Source: Acidobacteriota bacterium (lineage in GTDB: Bacteria; Acidobacteriota; Blastocatellia; Pyrinomonadales; Pyrinomonadaceae). Taken from it: DNA of 64,000 bases. The notes beneath the pieces are model-generated. The model was not told the origin of the DNA, did not search any database, and was given only the letters and a program-made list of their open reading frames with translations. Positions 1-10,446 of this stretch are shown in pieces. Each line of letters opens with the position of its first letter. The stretch's first letter is position 1. The translations under genes were made by a program, and so were the position numbers. The DNA lies in the NCBI GenBank assembly GCA_003697135.1, contig RFGC01000035.1, positions 372,001-436,000 on the forward strand, written 5' to 3'.

Positions 1-5
1 CATTT

Positions 6-914
6 TTACCAAGTTATCCTTTTACGCATTCGATAGCGTAGGTAAATGGCTGCCGCATTAAGCGCAAGTGTTACAGTTATCAAAGCAAGTCCTGCTCCTG
101 CGGCATTTACGGCAAACTCTCTATCAGGTCTTGAAACCCAGTTAAACATTTGTATTGGTAAGACTGAAAACGGCGACCAAAGCCAATCGAAAGAAATATA
201 AGGCGGCTCGCTTTGTATCGGCGAAGGCGGCAGAAACGCTATGAAAGTCAAAGCTCCGATTGTAACTAACGGAGCAGTTTCTCCAATCGCTCTAGATAAA
301 GCAATGATGACACCAGTTAAAATTCCACCTGTTGAATAAGGCAAAAGATGGTATCTTACAACCTGCCAATTCGTTGAACCCAAAGCCAAAGCGGCTTCTC
401 TGATGCCTTGTGGAATAGTTCGTAGAGCTTCGCGCGTCGCTACTATCACAATAGGCAAAATCAAAAAGGAAAGCGTTAGCCCGCCTGTCAAAACGCTCTG
501 TCCCAAATTTAGCTGATAAACCAACAACCCTAATGCCATCAATCCGTAAATTATCGAAGGCACTCCTGCCAAATTAGCAATGTTTATCTCTATCAAGTTT
601 GTCAACCAGTTTCTCCTTGCATATTCTTCCAGATAAATCCCCGCCGCCACACCAAGCGGAACAGCTATCACTGTTGTAACCATCATTATTAGCAGCGTTC
701 CAACCCATGCAGACAAAATACCAGCTTTATCAGCAAAGCGTGAAGGATATGAAGTAAGAAACTGCCAATTAAGACGCGGCAGTCCATCCATTACCAAATC
801 AACTATCAATGCTCCTAGCGTTACAATCCCAATCAAAGTGCAAATAATGCCGATAATGTTGAAGATAAAATCTTCTCTCTTGCGTTTCTTGATTATTCTT
901 GCAAAGTCACTCAT
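6..914 (-). CDS. pstA: Phosphate ABC transporter permease PstA
   Basis: Inner-membrane permease subunit of the high-affinity phosphate importer PstSCAB. The 302-residue protein has about six hydrophobic spans, the first near residues 18-42. A permease EAA-type loop (EAALALGSTNW) lies around residue 174, where the ATPase PstB docks. The length fits the family. It lies one base downstream of pstC and follows pstS, so the order pstS-pstC-pstA is the usual operon order. Its stop codon is followed after two bases by an ATG on the minus strand at positions 3-1, which is probably the start of pstB outside the window. In most bacteria such operons are induced by phosphate starvation; I saw no clear Pho box here. 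The family call is secure. Confidence 0.95.
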   Translation of the reverse strand: MSDFARIIKKRKREDFIFNIIGIICTLIGIVTLGALIVDLVMDGLPRLNWQFLTSYPSRFADKAGILSAWVGTLLIMMVTTVIAVPLGVAAGIYLEEYARRNWLTNLIEINIANLAGVPSIIYGLMALGLLVYQLNLGQSVLTGGLTLSFLILPIVIVATREALRTIPQGIREAALALGSTNWQVVRYHLLPYSTGGILTGVIIALSRAIGETAPLVTIGALTFIAFLPPSPIQSEPPYISFDWLWSPFSVLPIQMFNWVSRPDREFAVNAAGAGLALITVTLALNAAAIYLRYRMRKRITW

Positions 915-915
915 C

Positions 916-1845
916 TTAGTAAGCTTCTCTGTATTTCTTACGTAGATAAAATCCGATGACGTTGAAAATTAAGGTCATCAAGAAAAGCGTTAATCCCGCC
1001 GCGAAAATTGACTGATAGCCGATGCTTCCATGTGGCAGATCGCCAAGACTAACCTGCACGATGAAAGCCGTAATCGTTGCCGCAGGCTCTCTAGGATCAA
1101 TCGTCAAATTAGGTTGCATTCCTGCGGCAATTGCCACAATCATCGTTTCACCTAAAGCCCTGGAAACCGCCAAAATATAAGAAGCTATTATCCCAGAAAG
1201 AGCGGCTGGATAAACGACTTTAATGGCAGTTATGATTTTGTTTGCTCCCAAAGCATAAGCACTTTCCCTAAGCGACATCGGAACAGCACGCATCGCATCT
1301 TCACTCAGCGAACTCACGTAAGGAATTATCATGATGCCCATGACTATCCCGGCACTCAGCATGTTGAAAGTGGGTAGCTCAGGAATGAATTTCTGCAATA
1401 GCGGCGCAACAAATAGCAATGCAAAGTATCCGTAAACAACCGTAGGTATTGCACTAAGAAGTTCCAAAATCGGCTTAAGAGATTCTCTCACAACTCTCGG
1501 CGCAAATTCACTCAAGTAAATCGCTACAACCGAGCCTATGGGCAAAGCAACAGCTAAAGCTATTGCCGTTGTGACAAGCGTTCCCGTAACAAGCGGTAGA
1601 ATTCCAAATCTAGGTGGATAAAATAATGGTGTCCATAGCGTATCGGTTAGAAACTCAATCAAAGAAACATGACTAAAAAAGGTCAGCGATTCATAAACAA
1701 GCGTGCCGAAAATGCCAAGAGTAATGATTATTGAAAAGAAAGCCGCAAGAAAAAGCAAAGATTCAATGATTCGTTCTTTTATTCGAGTGAGTTGCTCTGA
1801 ATCCCAGAATTCGCTTGATTTAGTTCTCTCTATGGCCGGGTCCAT
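916..1845 (-). CDS. pstC: Phosphate ABC transporter permease PstC
   Basis: Second permease subunit of the Pst phosphate importer, pairing with PstA in the inner membrane. The 309-residue protein has a charged cytosolic N-terminus of about 28 residues, then a first membrane span near residues 30-55 and about five more. An EAA-type coupling loop (ESAYALGANK) sits near residue 195. It is separated from pstA by one base and from pstS by 63 bases, so the three genes are very likely cotranscribed. No unusual residues or truncation were seen. Confidence 0.95.
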   Translation of the reverse strand: MDPAIERTKSSEFWDSEQLTRIKERIIESLLFLAAFFSIIITLGIFGTLVYESLTFFSHVSLIEFLTDTLWTPLFYPPRFGILPLVTGTLVTTAIALAVALPIGSVVAIYLSEFAPRVVRESLKPILELLSAIPTVVYGYFALLFVAPLLQKFIPELPTFNMLSAGIVMGIMIIPYVSSLSEDAMRAVPMSLRESAYALGANKIITAIKVVYPAALSGIIASYILAVSRALGETMIVAIAAGMQPNLTIDPREPAATITAFIVQVSLGDLPHGSIGYQSIFAAGLTLFLMTLIFNVIGFYLRKKYREAY

Positions 1846-1908
1846 AGTGCTTTCAAAACCTCTTACAGTTCATTGTTTAACCGGCATTCGTTTTCGCTAC
1901 CCAAAGAA

Positions 1909-2931
1909 TTAAGATTTCGGTTCACGATTCATTATCTCTTCAACGCTTAATCCAACTTCTGGAATACCGCCAAATGCTGTGCCAGCTTGCATTTTTTGAA
2001 GCCTCTGGAGACAAAGTTCATAGGCACTATCGGGAAGTGGTAAATATTTAACTTCTCTTGTCAGTTTGGAAGCGTTCTTCAGATAAAATTCTACAAATTC
2101 TCGAACCTCAGGCTTCGTTTCCAAGGATTTTTTGTTGACATAAATAAACAAAGGACGTGAAAGCGGATTGTAAATGCCTTTCAAAACATTTTCCAGCGAA
2201 GGTTCAACAGGTTCTTTGACCTTGTTTTTGTCCCATTTTATCGGAACGGCTTTCATTCTGTCCTTGTGCGGTTCATAGTAAGCAAAGGGAATATAACCAA
2301 GAGCGTATTTATTCCCTTCAACCCCTTGAACCAACACATTATCGTCTTCACTGGCGGTATAGTCACCGCGGCTGGCTTTGGGTTTCCCAACAATTGCATC
2401 CGTAAAGTAATCAAAAGTCCCAGAATCAGCCCCAGCTCCGAACAAAGCTATTTTTTCATCAGGGAATTCAGGACGAATCTGATTCCACTTGATGATTTTC
2501 TCTTGAGCTTCAGGCTCCCAAACCTTCTTCAATTCTTCAACTGAAAGCCAATCAACCCAGTTGTTTTCCTTGTTAACTACAACCGTTAAAGCATCAAAAG
2601 CAACAGGAAGTTCGATATATTCAATTCCGTTTGCTCGGGCTTGTTCCATTTCTTCTTTCAAAATCGGGCGCGATGCATTCGCAATATCAATCTCGCCGCG
2701 AATAAATTTCTTGAAACCTCCTCCCGTTCCAGAAATCCCAACAGTTACCCTGATTTTACCTTGTTTTTGCCTTTGGAATTCCTCAGCAACTGCTTCCGTC
2801 ACGGGAAACAAAGTGCTTGAACCATCAACCTTTATCAACTTTACTTCTGAAAGCTGATTCTGATTACCACCGCAACCCATCAAACACACCAAAAGACATG
2901 AATAAACAATGAAAGACCAAAATTTTCGCAT
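1909..2931 (-). CDS. pstS: Phosphate-binding lipoprotein PstS
   Basis: Substrate-binding component of the phosphate ABC importer, expected to be lipid-anchored on the outer face of the inner membrane. The N-terminus is a classic lipoprotein signal: basic MRK, a hydrophobic core, then a lipobox ending in LMGC. Shortly after comes the phosphate-binding loop GSSTLFPVTEA found in PstS proteins. A second ligand region (SRPILKEEM) is also recognisable. I chose the ATG at 2931, which has a GGAG six bases upstream and gives a clean signal peptide. An ATG four codons further upstream (2943) is possible. It is the first gene of the pst operon. Confidence 0.94.
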   Translation of the reverse strand: MRKFWSFIVYSCLLVCLMGCGGNQNQLSEVKLIKVDGSSTLFPVTEAVAEEFQRQKQGKIRVTVGISGTGGGFKKFIRGEIDIANASRPILKEEMEQARANGIEYIELPVAFDALTVVVNKENNWVDWLSVEELKKVWEPEAQEKIIKWNQIRPEFPDEKIALFGAGADSGTFDYFTDAIVGKPKASRGDYTASEDDNVLVQGVEGNKYALGYIPFAYYEPHKDRMKAVPIKWDKNKVKEPVEPSLENVLKGIYNPLSRPLFIYVNKKSLETKPEVREFVEFYLKNASKLTREVKYLPLPDSAYELCLQRLQKMQAGTAFGGIPEVGLSVEEIMNREPKS

Positions 2932-3027
2932 CACAAACTCCATAATTCTTTTAGCAAAGTAAGAAGATTATGATAAGCCAAAACCTACTTTGATTTCCAA
3001 ACCTGCAAGTCTACAGTTAAGAAAAAT

Positions 3028-4203
3028 TTAACACGCTTCTAATGCCTGTTCTAAATCTTCGATTAAATCCTCTACATCTTCGATTCCAACCGACAAACGC
3101 ACAAGTCCATCTGTAATGCCTGCTTTCATACGTTCTTCTTGAGAAAGCGAAGCATGAGTCATTGAAGCAGAATGCTGAATTACAGTTTCAACCCCGCCCA
3201 GTGAAGTTGCGAGAATACAAAGTTTAACACTATCAACTAACCTTTTTCCAGCTTCGATGCTCCCGACATCAAAAGAAACCATACCACCAAATCCCGTCAT
3301 CTGTTTTCTTGCTAATTCATGTTGCGGATGCGAAGGCAAACCCGGATAATAAACAGCCTTGACCTTCGGATGTTCTGAAAGCCTTTTTGCAATGGTAAAG
3401 GCATTGCAGTTCTGCCTTTCCACACGCAAAGCTAAGGTTTTGATTCCTCGTAAAGTTAACCATGCAACATCGGGAGCTATGCTTGCGCCGTAGAGTTTAA
3501 TCCCATGAAATCGCATTCGATCAATTAAAGGCTTTCTGCCCGCAACCAATCCCGCAGTCAAATCGCTATGCCCACCAAGATACTTTGTTGCACTGTGTAT
3601 TACCAGATCAATTCCGAAATTCAAAGGTCTTTGGTTAAAAGGAGTCGCAAAAGTATTATCGGCGATTGTGATAATATCATTTCTGCTAGCTATCTCGGCA
3701 ACCTTCGATAAATCCGTTATCTTAAGCAATGGATTTGAAGGTGTTTCTATCCAGAAAATTTTTGTGTTTTCACGAATCGCTTCTTCGTAGTTTTCAGGCT
3801 TTGACGCATCAATAAATGTTGCCTCGACTTTGAATTTTTCGGCTAGTTCTTTGAAAAGAAGTGTCGTAGTTGAATACATCGAGTTAGGCGCAACAATATG
3901 ATCGCCTGATTTAACTAGGCTCAAAACTGTAGTGGCAATTGCCCCCATGCCCGATGCAAACGCAAAAGCATCTTCTGCGTCTTCAAGCTCTGCAATCGCT
4001 TTTTCAAGAGCATCTTGCGTCGGATTTCCCAAACGCCCGTAAAAATAACCATCCTTCAGATGCGAATGAACAGCCGCCGCTTCATCAGCACTGGTAAATG
4101 CAAAAATTGCTGATTTATAAATCGGAACGCTAACTGCTCCGTAGTTTTTCTCAAGCTCTTCACCGGCGCGAACAGCTTTCGTAAAAAAGGATTTTGCCTT
4201 CAT
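3028..4203 (-). CDS. Cystathionine gamma-synthase/gamma-lyase family PLP enzyme
   Basis: PLP-dependent enzyme of the Cys/Met metabolism family (fold type I), acting on cystathionine, O-acyl-homoserine or related thioethers in the cytosol. The PLP lysine is in the motif HSATKYLGGHSD, and the upstream IADNTFATP aspartate pairs with the cofactor ring. The length of about 391 residues is normal. The ATG at 4203 has AGAAGG about seven bases upstream and is preferred over a TTG five codons earlier. It stands alone between pstS and lon. Sequence reading alone cannot separate synthase (metB), beta-lyase (metC) and gamma-lyase, so no symbol is given. Confidence 0.9.
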   Translation of the reverse strand: MKAKSFFTKAVRAGEELEKNYGAVSVPIYKSAIFAFTSADEAAAVHSHLKDGYFYGRLGNPTQDALEKAIAELEDAEDAFAFASGMGAIATTVLSLVKSGDHIVAPNSMYSTTTLLFKELAEKFKVEATFIDASKPENYEEAIRENTKIFWIETPSNPLLKITDLSKVAEIASRNDIITIADNTFATPFNQRPLNFGIDLVIHSATKYLGGHSDLTAGLVAGRKPLIDRMRFHGIKLYGASIAPDVAWLTLRGIKTLALRVERQNCNAFTIAKRLSEHPKVKAVYYPGLPSHPQHELARKQMTGFGGMVSFDVGSIEAGKRLVDSVKLCILATSLGGVETVIQHSASMTHASLSQEERMKAGITDGLVRLSVGIEDVEDLIEDLEQALEAC

Positions 4204-4280
4204 AAAATGCCTTCTCAAGGCAACTTGCAGTTACAAACCAAAATCAGGTTTTGCACCTAATTTTTACCGAGAGAATAAAC

Positions 4281-6722
4281 TTACTCCACAGACAAAGAGA
4301 CATCGGTAGAATCTGCTTCTTCGCCCCACACCAAATCGCCAACGCCAAGAATATCTTCGGTTTTCTCCTGTAATTTCTCTTCGGCTTCTAAAGCCAAATC
4401 TAAAACCTCGTCAATGTCTTCTACTAAATGGATTACCAGCTCTTCGCTAACTTCTTCTGGTATTTCCGACAAGTCTTTTTCGTTATCTTTTGGCAAGATT
4501 ATGGTTCTTATGCCAAGCCGATGAGCGGCTAATAGTTTTTCTTTGACACCACCGATAGGTAGAACTTTTCCGCGCAAGGTAATCTCGCCCGTCATTGCTA
4601 CATCATGTCGAACCTTTTTATTTGTAAAAACTGAAACCATGGCTGTAGCCATAGCAATCCCAGCACTAGGACCGTCTTTGGGAATAGCTCCTTCGGGAAC
4701 GTGAATGTGAAGGTCTTTTTCGCTGAATTCTTTTTCATCAATACCCAATTTCTCAGCTCTTGTGCGAACACAAGTCAAAGCCGCCTTTGCAGACTCTTTC
4801 ATAATGTCGCCGAGCTGTCCTGTTAAGATCAACTCGCCTTTGCCCTTCACCAACGTCGCTTCAACTTGCAAAACTTCGCCACCAACTTCTGTCCATGCTA
4901 AACCATTCACCAAGCCAACTTCACTTTGCTTAGCAATATCCTGCTTGCGATAGCGAATTTTTCCAAGTAGCTTCCGGACCTTCTCTGCATCTATTGTTTC
5001 ACAGAAATCCTTTTTATTCTTTGAAGTAACGTATTCGCGCGCAACTTTTCTCATGCAAGAAGAGATTTCTCTCTCAAGATTCCTAACCCCAGCTTCGCGC
5101 GTGTAGTGACGTATAATTTCAAGAATTCCATCTTCGGTGAATTTGACTTTTTCTGTATCCAAACCGTTCGATTCTGCTTGCTTTGGAATGAGATGACGTT
5201 TTGCGATCTCCACCTTTTCCCTCTCTGTATAACCAGAAAGTCTCAAGATCTCCAATCTATCTTGAAGAGCAGGCGGGATCGTATGAAGCACGTTTGCAGT
5301 GGCTATGAAGAAAACCTGTGAAAGATCGTAATCAACATCGAGGTAATGATCGCGAAAAGTGCAGTTCTGTTCTGGATCGAGAACTTCAAGGAGTGCCGCT
5401 GCTGGATCGCCACGAAAATCACGCCCGATTTTATCAATCTCATCTAAAAGCATCACAGGATTTATCGTTCCGGCTCTTCTCAAAAGTTGAATTATTTGAC
5501 CTGGCATCGAGCCGATGTATGTTCTACGATGCCCACGAATTTCAGCTTCATCATGGACACCGCCTAAACTTAACCGAACAAATCTTCGTCCCGTAGCTCT
5601 TGCGATTGACTTTCCTAAACTTGTCTTTCCAACACCGGGCGCACCAACAAAGCAAAGAATCGTTCCTTTGGGTTTTTTGACTAACTGACGAACCGCTAGA
5701 TATTCGAGTATTCGCTCTTTGATCTTTTCTAATCCGTAATGGTCTTCATTTAGAATTCTTTCAGCCTCTTCTAAGTCTTCGATTTCCTCGCTTCTTTTGT
5801 TCCAAGGCACGCTGATTAACCATTCGATGTAAGTTCTGCAAACGGTGCTTTCTGCAGACATTGGCGGCATCGTTTCTAAACGTGCCAGTTCCTGCAGAGC
5901 TTTTTCCTTGGCTTCTTCAGTCATGCCAGCTTCTTCTATTTTCTTTTTCAACTCTTCAAATTCAGCTCGCTCATCCTTTCGTCCTAATTCTTTTTGAATT
6001 GCCTTTAGTTGCTCATTGAGATAGTACTCACGTTGATTCTTGTCCATTTGCTTTTTGACGCGAGTTTGTATAACTCGGTCAAGCTGTTTTTTGTCTATCT
6101 CTATCTCCAGAATCTCGATTAGCTTCATCAATCTTTCTTGAACCGAAAATGTTTCGAGAAGCTTTTGCTTTTCCTCGACCGGGATGCGAAGATGTGAGGA
6201 CATAACGTCGGCAATCTGCGCCGCTGAAAAGCCCCGCAGTGAAGCCTGCAAAGCCTCAGTTGCTGCGTCTGGAGATAGACGATGCAGTTGATCGACTAAA
6301 TCATGTAGCTTTTGCAAAAAACCATCTGTTCTGTAACCCGACTCATCCACTGAAGAAATACGACGAACAATTGCAAAGAAAACTCCTTCATCATTTCTCT
6401 CGATACGAATCGTTTTCGCCCTTTCTCTTCCTTCCACTATAACTTTGATTTGGCCATTATCTTGCCTTTGAGCCTGTAAAATCTTTCCTAAAGTCCCAAC
6501 AGTATAGATTTGATCAGGTTCCGGCTCCTCGACAGAGGCATCGTGTTGAGTAGCTAAAAAAATCATTTTGTCACCCTGCATTGCATGTTCGAGCGCCATT
6601 ACAGAAGTAGGGCGACCAATTTTGAAAGCTACCTTTGTGAATGGGAAAATTACAACATCACGAATTGGAACCATCGGAAATCTACCGATGTCTTCTGGCA
6701 TTTTGTCTGTGAACTCTTGCAT
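4281..6722 (-). CDS. lon: ATP-dependent protease Lon
   Basis: Cytosolic AAA+ serine protease that degrades misfolded and regulatory proteins. The 813 residues show the standard order: N-terminal substrate domain (about 15-210), coiled-coil region, AAA+ module with Walker [10 protein letters not shown] and Walker [11 protein letters not shown], then a protease domain. The catalytic serine is in [12 protein letters not shown], and the dyad lysine is in the following [16 protein letters not shown] segment. The C-terminus has a short acidic tail of about 45 residues. An AAGGGG lies just before the ATG. It diverges from pntA across a 186-base gap. Fully intact. Confidence 0.97.
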   Translation of the reverse strand: MQEFTDKMPEDIGRFPMVPIRDVVIFPFTKVAFKIGRPTSVMALEHAMQGDKMIFLATQHDASVEEPEPDQIYTVGTLGKILQAQRQDNGQIKVIVEGRERAKTIRIERNDEGVFFAIVRRISSVDESGYRTDGFLQKLHDLVDQLHRLSPDAATEALQASLRGFSAAQIADVMSSHLRIPVEEKQKLLETFSVQERLMKLIEILEIEIDKKQLDRVIQTRVKKQMDKNQREYYLNEQLKAIQKELGRKDERAEFEELKKKIEEAGMTEEAKEKALQELARLETMPPMSAESTVCRTYIEWLISVPWNKRSEEIEDLEEAERILNEDHYGLEKIKERILEYLAVRQLVKKPKGTILCFVGAPGVGKTSLGKSIARATGRRFVRLSLGGVHDEAEIRGHRRTYIGSMPGQIIQLLRRAGTINPVMLLDEIDKIGRDFRGDPAAALLEVLDPEQNCTFRDHYLDVDYDLSQVFFIATANVLHTIPPALQDRLEILRLSGYTEREKVEIAKRHLIPKQAESNGLDTEKVKFTEDGILEIIRHYTREAGVRNLEREISSCMRKVAREYVTSKNKKDFCETIDAEKVRKLLGKIRYRKQDIAKQSEVGLVNGLAWTEVGGEVLQVEATLVKGKGELILTGQLGDIMKESAKAALTCVRTRAEKLGIDEKEFSEKDLHIHVPEGAIPKDGPSAGIAMATAMVSVFTNKKVRHDVAMTGEITLRGKVLPIGGVKEKLLAAHRLGIRTIILPKDNEKDLSEIPEEVSEELVIHLVEDIDEVLDLALEAEEKLQEKTEDILGVGDLVWGEEADSTDVSLSVE

Positions 6723-6908
6723 AACCCCTTCTCGGAAATAAACAAAGGTGAAAATTCCATCTTCGATAATCTCATAATCTCGAAAACTTTACAAGGCTTT
6801 TTGTTCGGAACCCTTACTGAAATCGAAAACTAACGGCTCAACAAGTTATTGATGCTCATTTCCCTAAATAATATGGTTTCTGCTAAATTTTAGTTTTGTA
6901 TTAAAGCG

Positions 6909-8477
6909 ATGATCAAGGTTGGAATACCGAGAGAAGTGCATCTCGAAGAAAAGAGAGTTGCAGCAACTCCGCAAACAGTGATGCGACTTCGCAAATTAGG
7001 CTTTGAAGTTGGAGTTGAAAGTAACGCTGGGGACGAAATTTGGTGTTCTGATGGAGCATACAAAGAAGCCGGAGCAATAGTTTTTGATAACGTAAAAGAA
7101 CTTTGGTCATGGGCGGACGTGATTTTGAAAGTTCGTCCACCAGAACAACACCCAAAACTCGGAATTCATGAAGCCGATCTCTTGCGCGAAGGTGGTTGGT
7201 TAATTAGCTTCATTTTTCCTTCGCAAAACAAAAGACTTCTTGAGCATCTTGCATCAAGAAAAGCCACCGTTTTTGCAATGGACGGTGTGCCTCGCATAAC
7301 AAGAGCGCAGAAAATGGACGCCTTAAGCGCAATGGCAAACATTGCAGGTTACCGTGCTGTAATCGAAGCGGCGAGCCATTTTCCGAGATTCTTTGGCGGA
7401 CAGATGACAGCCGCAGGAAAGATAGAACCCGCAAAAGTTCTCGTAGTTGGTGCAGGAGTAGCAGGGCTTTCAGCCATAGGAACTGCCCGCTCTTTGGGAG
7501 CAATCGTTAGGGCTTTCGATCCACGCTCGGCAACTAGAGATCAAGTCAGAAGCCTCGGTGCAGAGTTTTTGGAAATAAGCATCAAGGAAGAAGGCGAAGG
7601 CATCGGCGGATATGCTAAAGAAATGAGCGAAGCATTCTTGCAAGCTGAAATGGCACTATTTGCCCAACAAGCCATGGAAGTTGATATAATCATCACAACC
7701 GCGCTAATACCCGGAAAACCTGCACCGAAACTTATCACAAAAGGCATGGTCGAAAGCATGAAACCCGGTTCCGTAATTGTTGATCTTGCGGCTGAACAGG
7801 GTGGAAACTGCGCTATGACGGAACCGGGCAAAATAGTAACACACAAAGGCGTAACTATCATCGGTTATACTGATATGCCAAGCCGAATGGCAAGCCTTGC
7901 AAGCCAATTATACGGCTCAACCCTTGTCGCAATGCTTGAAGAGCTTTTCGATAAGGAATCTGGCACTTTGAAAGTTGACTACGAAGATCAAGTTATCCGT
8001 GGTGCTTTGGTCGTTCATGAAGGCAAAATAACTTATCCACCACCGGTAACCCCACCTTCTCCAGAACCCGGAATCCCAGCTAAAGCGATTCCAGCAATCG
8101 CACAAGCAAATCAAGTCACATCGCACGAAACAAAGCAAAACGTCAATCCTGTATGGCTTTTGCTTGCAGGTTTGGTGCTTTTTCTCATCGGAATAGTTGC
8201 GCCTTCATCTAAACTCAGTCATTTCACGGTCTTTGTGCTTGCTTGCTTTGTCGGTTGGCAAGTTATATGGAATGTCAAACCTGCTCTTCATACACCATTG
8301 ATGAGCGTAACAAACGCAATCAGCGGAATCATAATCGTCGGTGGAATGTTACAGCTTTCGGGTTTTGAATTCAATGTTACTACAATTCTGGGAGCAATAG
8401 CTGTTTTCGTCGCCACAATAAACATCGCAGGCGGCTTCTTGGTTACCAACAGAATGCTTGCAATGTTCAGAAAATAA
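6909..8477 (+). CDS. pntA: NAD(P) transhydrogenase subunit alpha
   Basis: Subunit of the proton-translocating transhydrogenase, which uses the proton gradient to drive hydride transfer from NADH to NADP+. The 522-residue protein is the full-length alpha form. The N-terminal NAD(H)-binding dI domain includes the Rossmann motif [15 protein letters not shown] near residue 178. A proline-rich linker at about 378-400 follows, then about four C-terminal membrane spans. In some bacteria this protein is split into two genes; here it is fused. It starts ATG-ATC with only a weak ribosome site. pntB follows after 30 bases, so the two form an operon. Confidence 0.96.
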   Translation: MIKVGIPREVHLEEKRVAATPQTVMRLRKLGFEVGVESNAGDEIWCSDGAYKEAGAIVFDNVKELWSWADVILKVRPPEQHPKLGIHEADLLREGGWLISFIFPSQNKRLLEHLASRKATVFAMDGVPRITRAQKMDALSAMANIAGYRAVIEAASHFPRFFGGQMTAAGKIEPAKVLVVGAGVAGLSAIGTARSLGAIVRAFDPRSATRDQVRSLGAEFLEISIKEEGEGIGGYAKEMSEAFLQAEMALFAQQAMEVDIIITTALIPGKPAPKLITKGMVESMKPGSVIVDLAAEQGGNCAMTEPGKIVTHKGVTIIGYTDMPSRMASLASQLYGSTLVAMLEELFDKESGTLKVDYEDQVIRGALVVHEGKITYPPPVTPPSPEPGIPAKAIPAIAQANQVTSHETKQNVNPVWLLLAGLVLFLIGIVAPSSKLSHFTVFVLACFVGWQVIWNVKPALHTPLMSVTNAISGIIIVGGMLQLSGFEFNVTTILGAIAVFVATINIAGGFLVTNRMLAMFRK

Positions 8478-8507
8478 GATTTCGGAAATATCGCATAAGA
8501 AGAAACG

Positions 8508-9899
8508 ATGAAAGAAGGACTGATTACAATTGCTTACATAATAGCCAGCATTTTGTTTATTTTGAGTCTTGGCGGATTGTCGAACCAAGAAACAGCGCGC
8601 AGAGGAAATCTCTACGGCATTTTGGGCATGATTATCGCTCTTTTAGCAACAGCGGCACAGATGAGTTCGGAAAGCTATCCAGTATTAGCGGCTGTTTTAA
8701 TTCCGGGAGCAATGATTGGGGCTTTTGTTGCATCGAGAGTTCAGATGACCGCAATGCCCCAACTCGTAGCCATACTTCACAGTTTCGTCGGATTAGCGGC
8801 TGTGCTTGTAGGATTCGCAACTTATCTTGGAAAACAGCAGGTCCAAGAAGCCGAGAAGCTGATTCATTTAGCAGAAATCTACATTGGCGTTTGCGTTGGC
8901 TCCGTCACTTTCACAGGTTCTGTTATCGCTTTCGGAAAACTTCAAGGATTGATTACCGGAAAACCTCTCTTAATTCCCGGCAGGCACTTGATAAACCTTC
9001 TGATGCTGATCGTAACAGTCGTTCTCGGTGTTTTCTTCTTACGAATGAATGCTCCTGAAGGACAAAACGTTCTTCTGTTTGCAACTATCTTAACAGGCAT
9101 TTTAGGTATTCATCTTGTAATGGCAATCGGCGGAGCCGATATGCCGGTCGTCGTCTCAATGCTAAATAGCTATTCTGGCTGGGCAGCAGCGGCGGCGGGA
9201 TTTATGCTCAGTAACGATCTTCTCATCATAACGGGAGCGCTTGTGGGTAGTAGCGGTGCAATCTTGAGCTACATAATGTGCCGCGGAATGAATCGTTCAT
9301 TCATCAGCGTTATACTCGGCGGATTCGGAACAGAAGGTTCAGCTGCTGTCTCGACGACACAAGCAGGTCAAGTCAATTCGATAACATCAGAACAAGCGGC
9401 AGAGATAATTTCTAATTCCCGCTCGATTATCATAGTTCCGGGCTATGGAATGGCCGTGGCTCAAGCGCAGTATTCGCTCGCAGAAGTCGTGAGAATTTTA
9501 CGAGAAAAAGGCACAGACGTTCGCTTTGCAATCCACCCAGTTGCGGGCAGACTTCCCGGACACATGAACGTATTGCTTGCAGAAGCTAATATTCCTTATG
9601 ACATCGTGTTTGAAATGGAAGAGATTAACGATAGCTTCAAACAAACCGACACAGTTTTGGTTATAGGCGCTAATGACATTGTAAATCCCAGTGCTTTGGA
9701 AGACCCTAACAGCCCGATAGCAGGAATGCCTGTTTTGCGAGTTTGGGAAGCCAGAAACGTTATAGTGATGAAGCGAAGCATGGCAAGCGGTTACGCAGGT
9801 GTCGAAAATCCTCTGTTTTTCAAAGAAAATACTCTGATGCTCTTTGGCGATGCTAAAAAGGTCGTTGACGAAATTGTGACGGAACTTAGAAAATCATGA
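8508..9899 (+). CDS. pntB: NAD(P) transhydrogenase subunit beta
   Basis: Beta subunit of the membrane transhydrogenase. The first 280 residues or so are mostly hydrophobic spans forming the proton channel. The C-terminal third is the NADP(H)-binding dIII domain, with the fingerprint [12 protein letters not shown] near residue 312 and the [10 protein letters not shown] loop near residue 387. The length of 463 residues matches the family. An AGAAG-type ribosome site precedes the ATG. It converges on a small minus-strand gene eight bases beyond its stop, with no obvious terminator between them. Confidence 0.96.
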   Translation: MKEGLITIAYIIASILFILSLGGLSNQETARRGNLYGILGMIIALLATAAQMSSESYPVLAAVLIPGAMIGAFVASRVQMTAMPQLVAILHSFVGLAAVLVGFATYLGKQQVQEAEKLIHLAEIYIGVCVGSVTFTGSVIAFGKLQGLITGKPLLIPGRHLINLLMLIVTVVLGVFFLRMNAPEGQNVLLFATILTGILGIHLVMAIGGADMPVVVSMLNSYSGWAAAAAGFMLSNDLLIITGALVGSSGAILSYIMCRGMNRSFISVILGGFGTEGSAAVSTTQAGQVNSITSEQAAEIISNSRSIIIVPGYGMAVAQAQYSLAEVVRILREKGTDVRFAIHPVAGRLPGHMNVLLAEANIPYDIVFEMEEINDSFKQTDTVLVIGANDIVNPSALEDPNSPIAGMPVLRVWEARNVIVMKRSMASGYAGVENPLFFKENTLMLFGDAKKVVDEIVTELRKS

Positions 9900-9907
9900 T
9901 TGATACA

Positions 9908-10339
9908 TTAGCCGAGTCTAAGCCTGCAAAACGGACAAACCAAAATAGTTTCTCTAATCAGAAGACCAATCCAGAAAAGAGGTAAGCAAAAAAGAAGTAG
10001 CAAAACAAAAACTACCCACCCAGCATCAGCAACTTTGCTACTAATGATCGGATCAACGTGAATTCGGCATCTAGGGCAATAGTAATGAGGTTTCCCAGGA
10101 TGCGGAAAAGCCATTTGAGATGCTAGCGGTTGAGTTTGTGGCCGAGTTAGTGGTTGGGTTAACGGTTGGGTTAATGGGTGAGTTTGTGGCTGTTCAAAGT
10201 TTTCTTCCGTTCTCTTCCAAGCGTAAGGTTTAGGCGGCTTTAGCTCAGAAGAAGTGTGTTCACGTAAACGAGAGCCACAGTGAATACAAAATCTTAGTCC
10301 TGGTTCATTGAATTTTTGACAATAATCACATTTAATCAT
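9908..10339 (-). CDS. Zinc-ribbon protein with LITAF-like membrane-inserted C-terminus
   Basis: A 143-residue protein of three parts. Residues 4-21 form a zinc ribbon with paired CxxC knuckles (CDYC, CIHC). Residues about 50-75 are a low-complexity segment with repeated TQPL units. Residues about 86-143 have a CPRC knuckle, a hydrophobic stretch of about 22 residues, and a second knuckle CPFCRLRLG. That last arrangement is the layout of the LITAF-like domain, in which a split zinc ribbon brackets a membrane-inserted helix. The family match is inferred from layout, without a database search. Function is unknown. It is convergent with pntB and probably monocistronic. Confidence 0.75.
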   Translation of the reverse strand: MIKCDYCQKFNEPGLRFCIHCGSRLREHTSSELKPPKPYAWKRTEENFEQPQTHPLTQPLTQPLTRPQTQPLASQMAFPHPGKPHYYCPRCRIHVDPIISSKVADAGWVVFVLLLLFCLPLFWIGLLIRETILVCPFCRLRLG

Positions 10340-10446
10340 TCCTGTTCAACAAAAAAATGACCAACAAAATTCTAGTTACCAAATACGAGCCTTTTTTGAT
10401 ATTAGTTCCAGCGTAAAAACTCTGCTCTGATATTATGGGAAAAATC

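Noticed and set aside
10116-10200. Repeated TQPL-coding DNA that might be a microsatellite or CRISPR-like repeat
   Set aside because: The units are short, imperfect and in frame inside a coding linker; no spacers or regular direct repeats.
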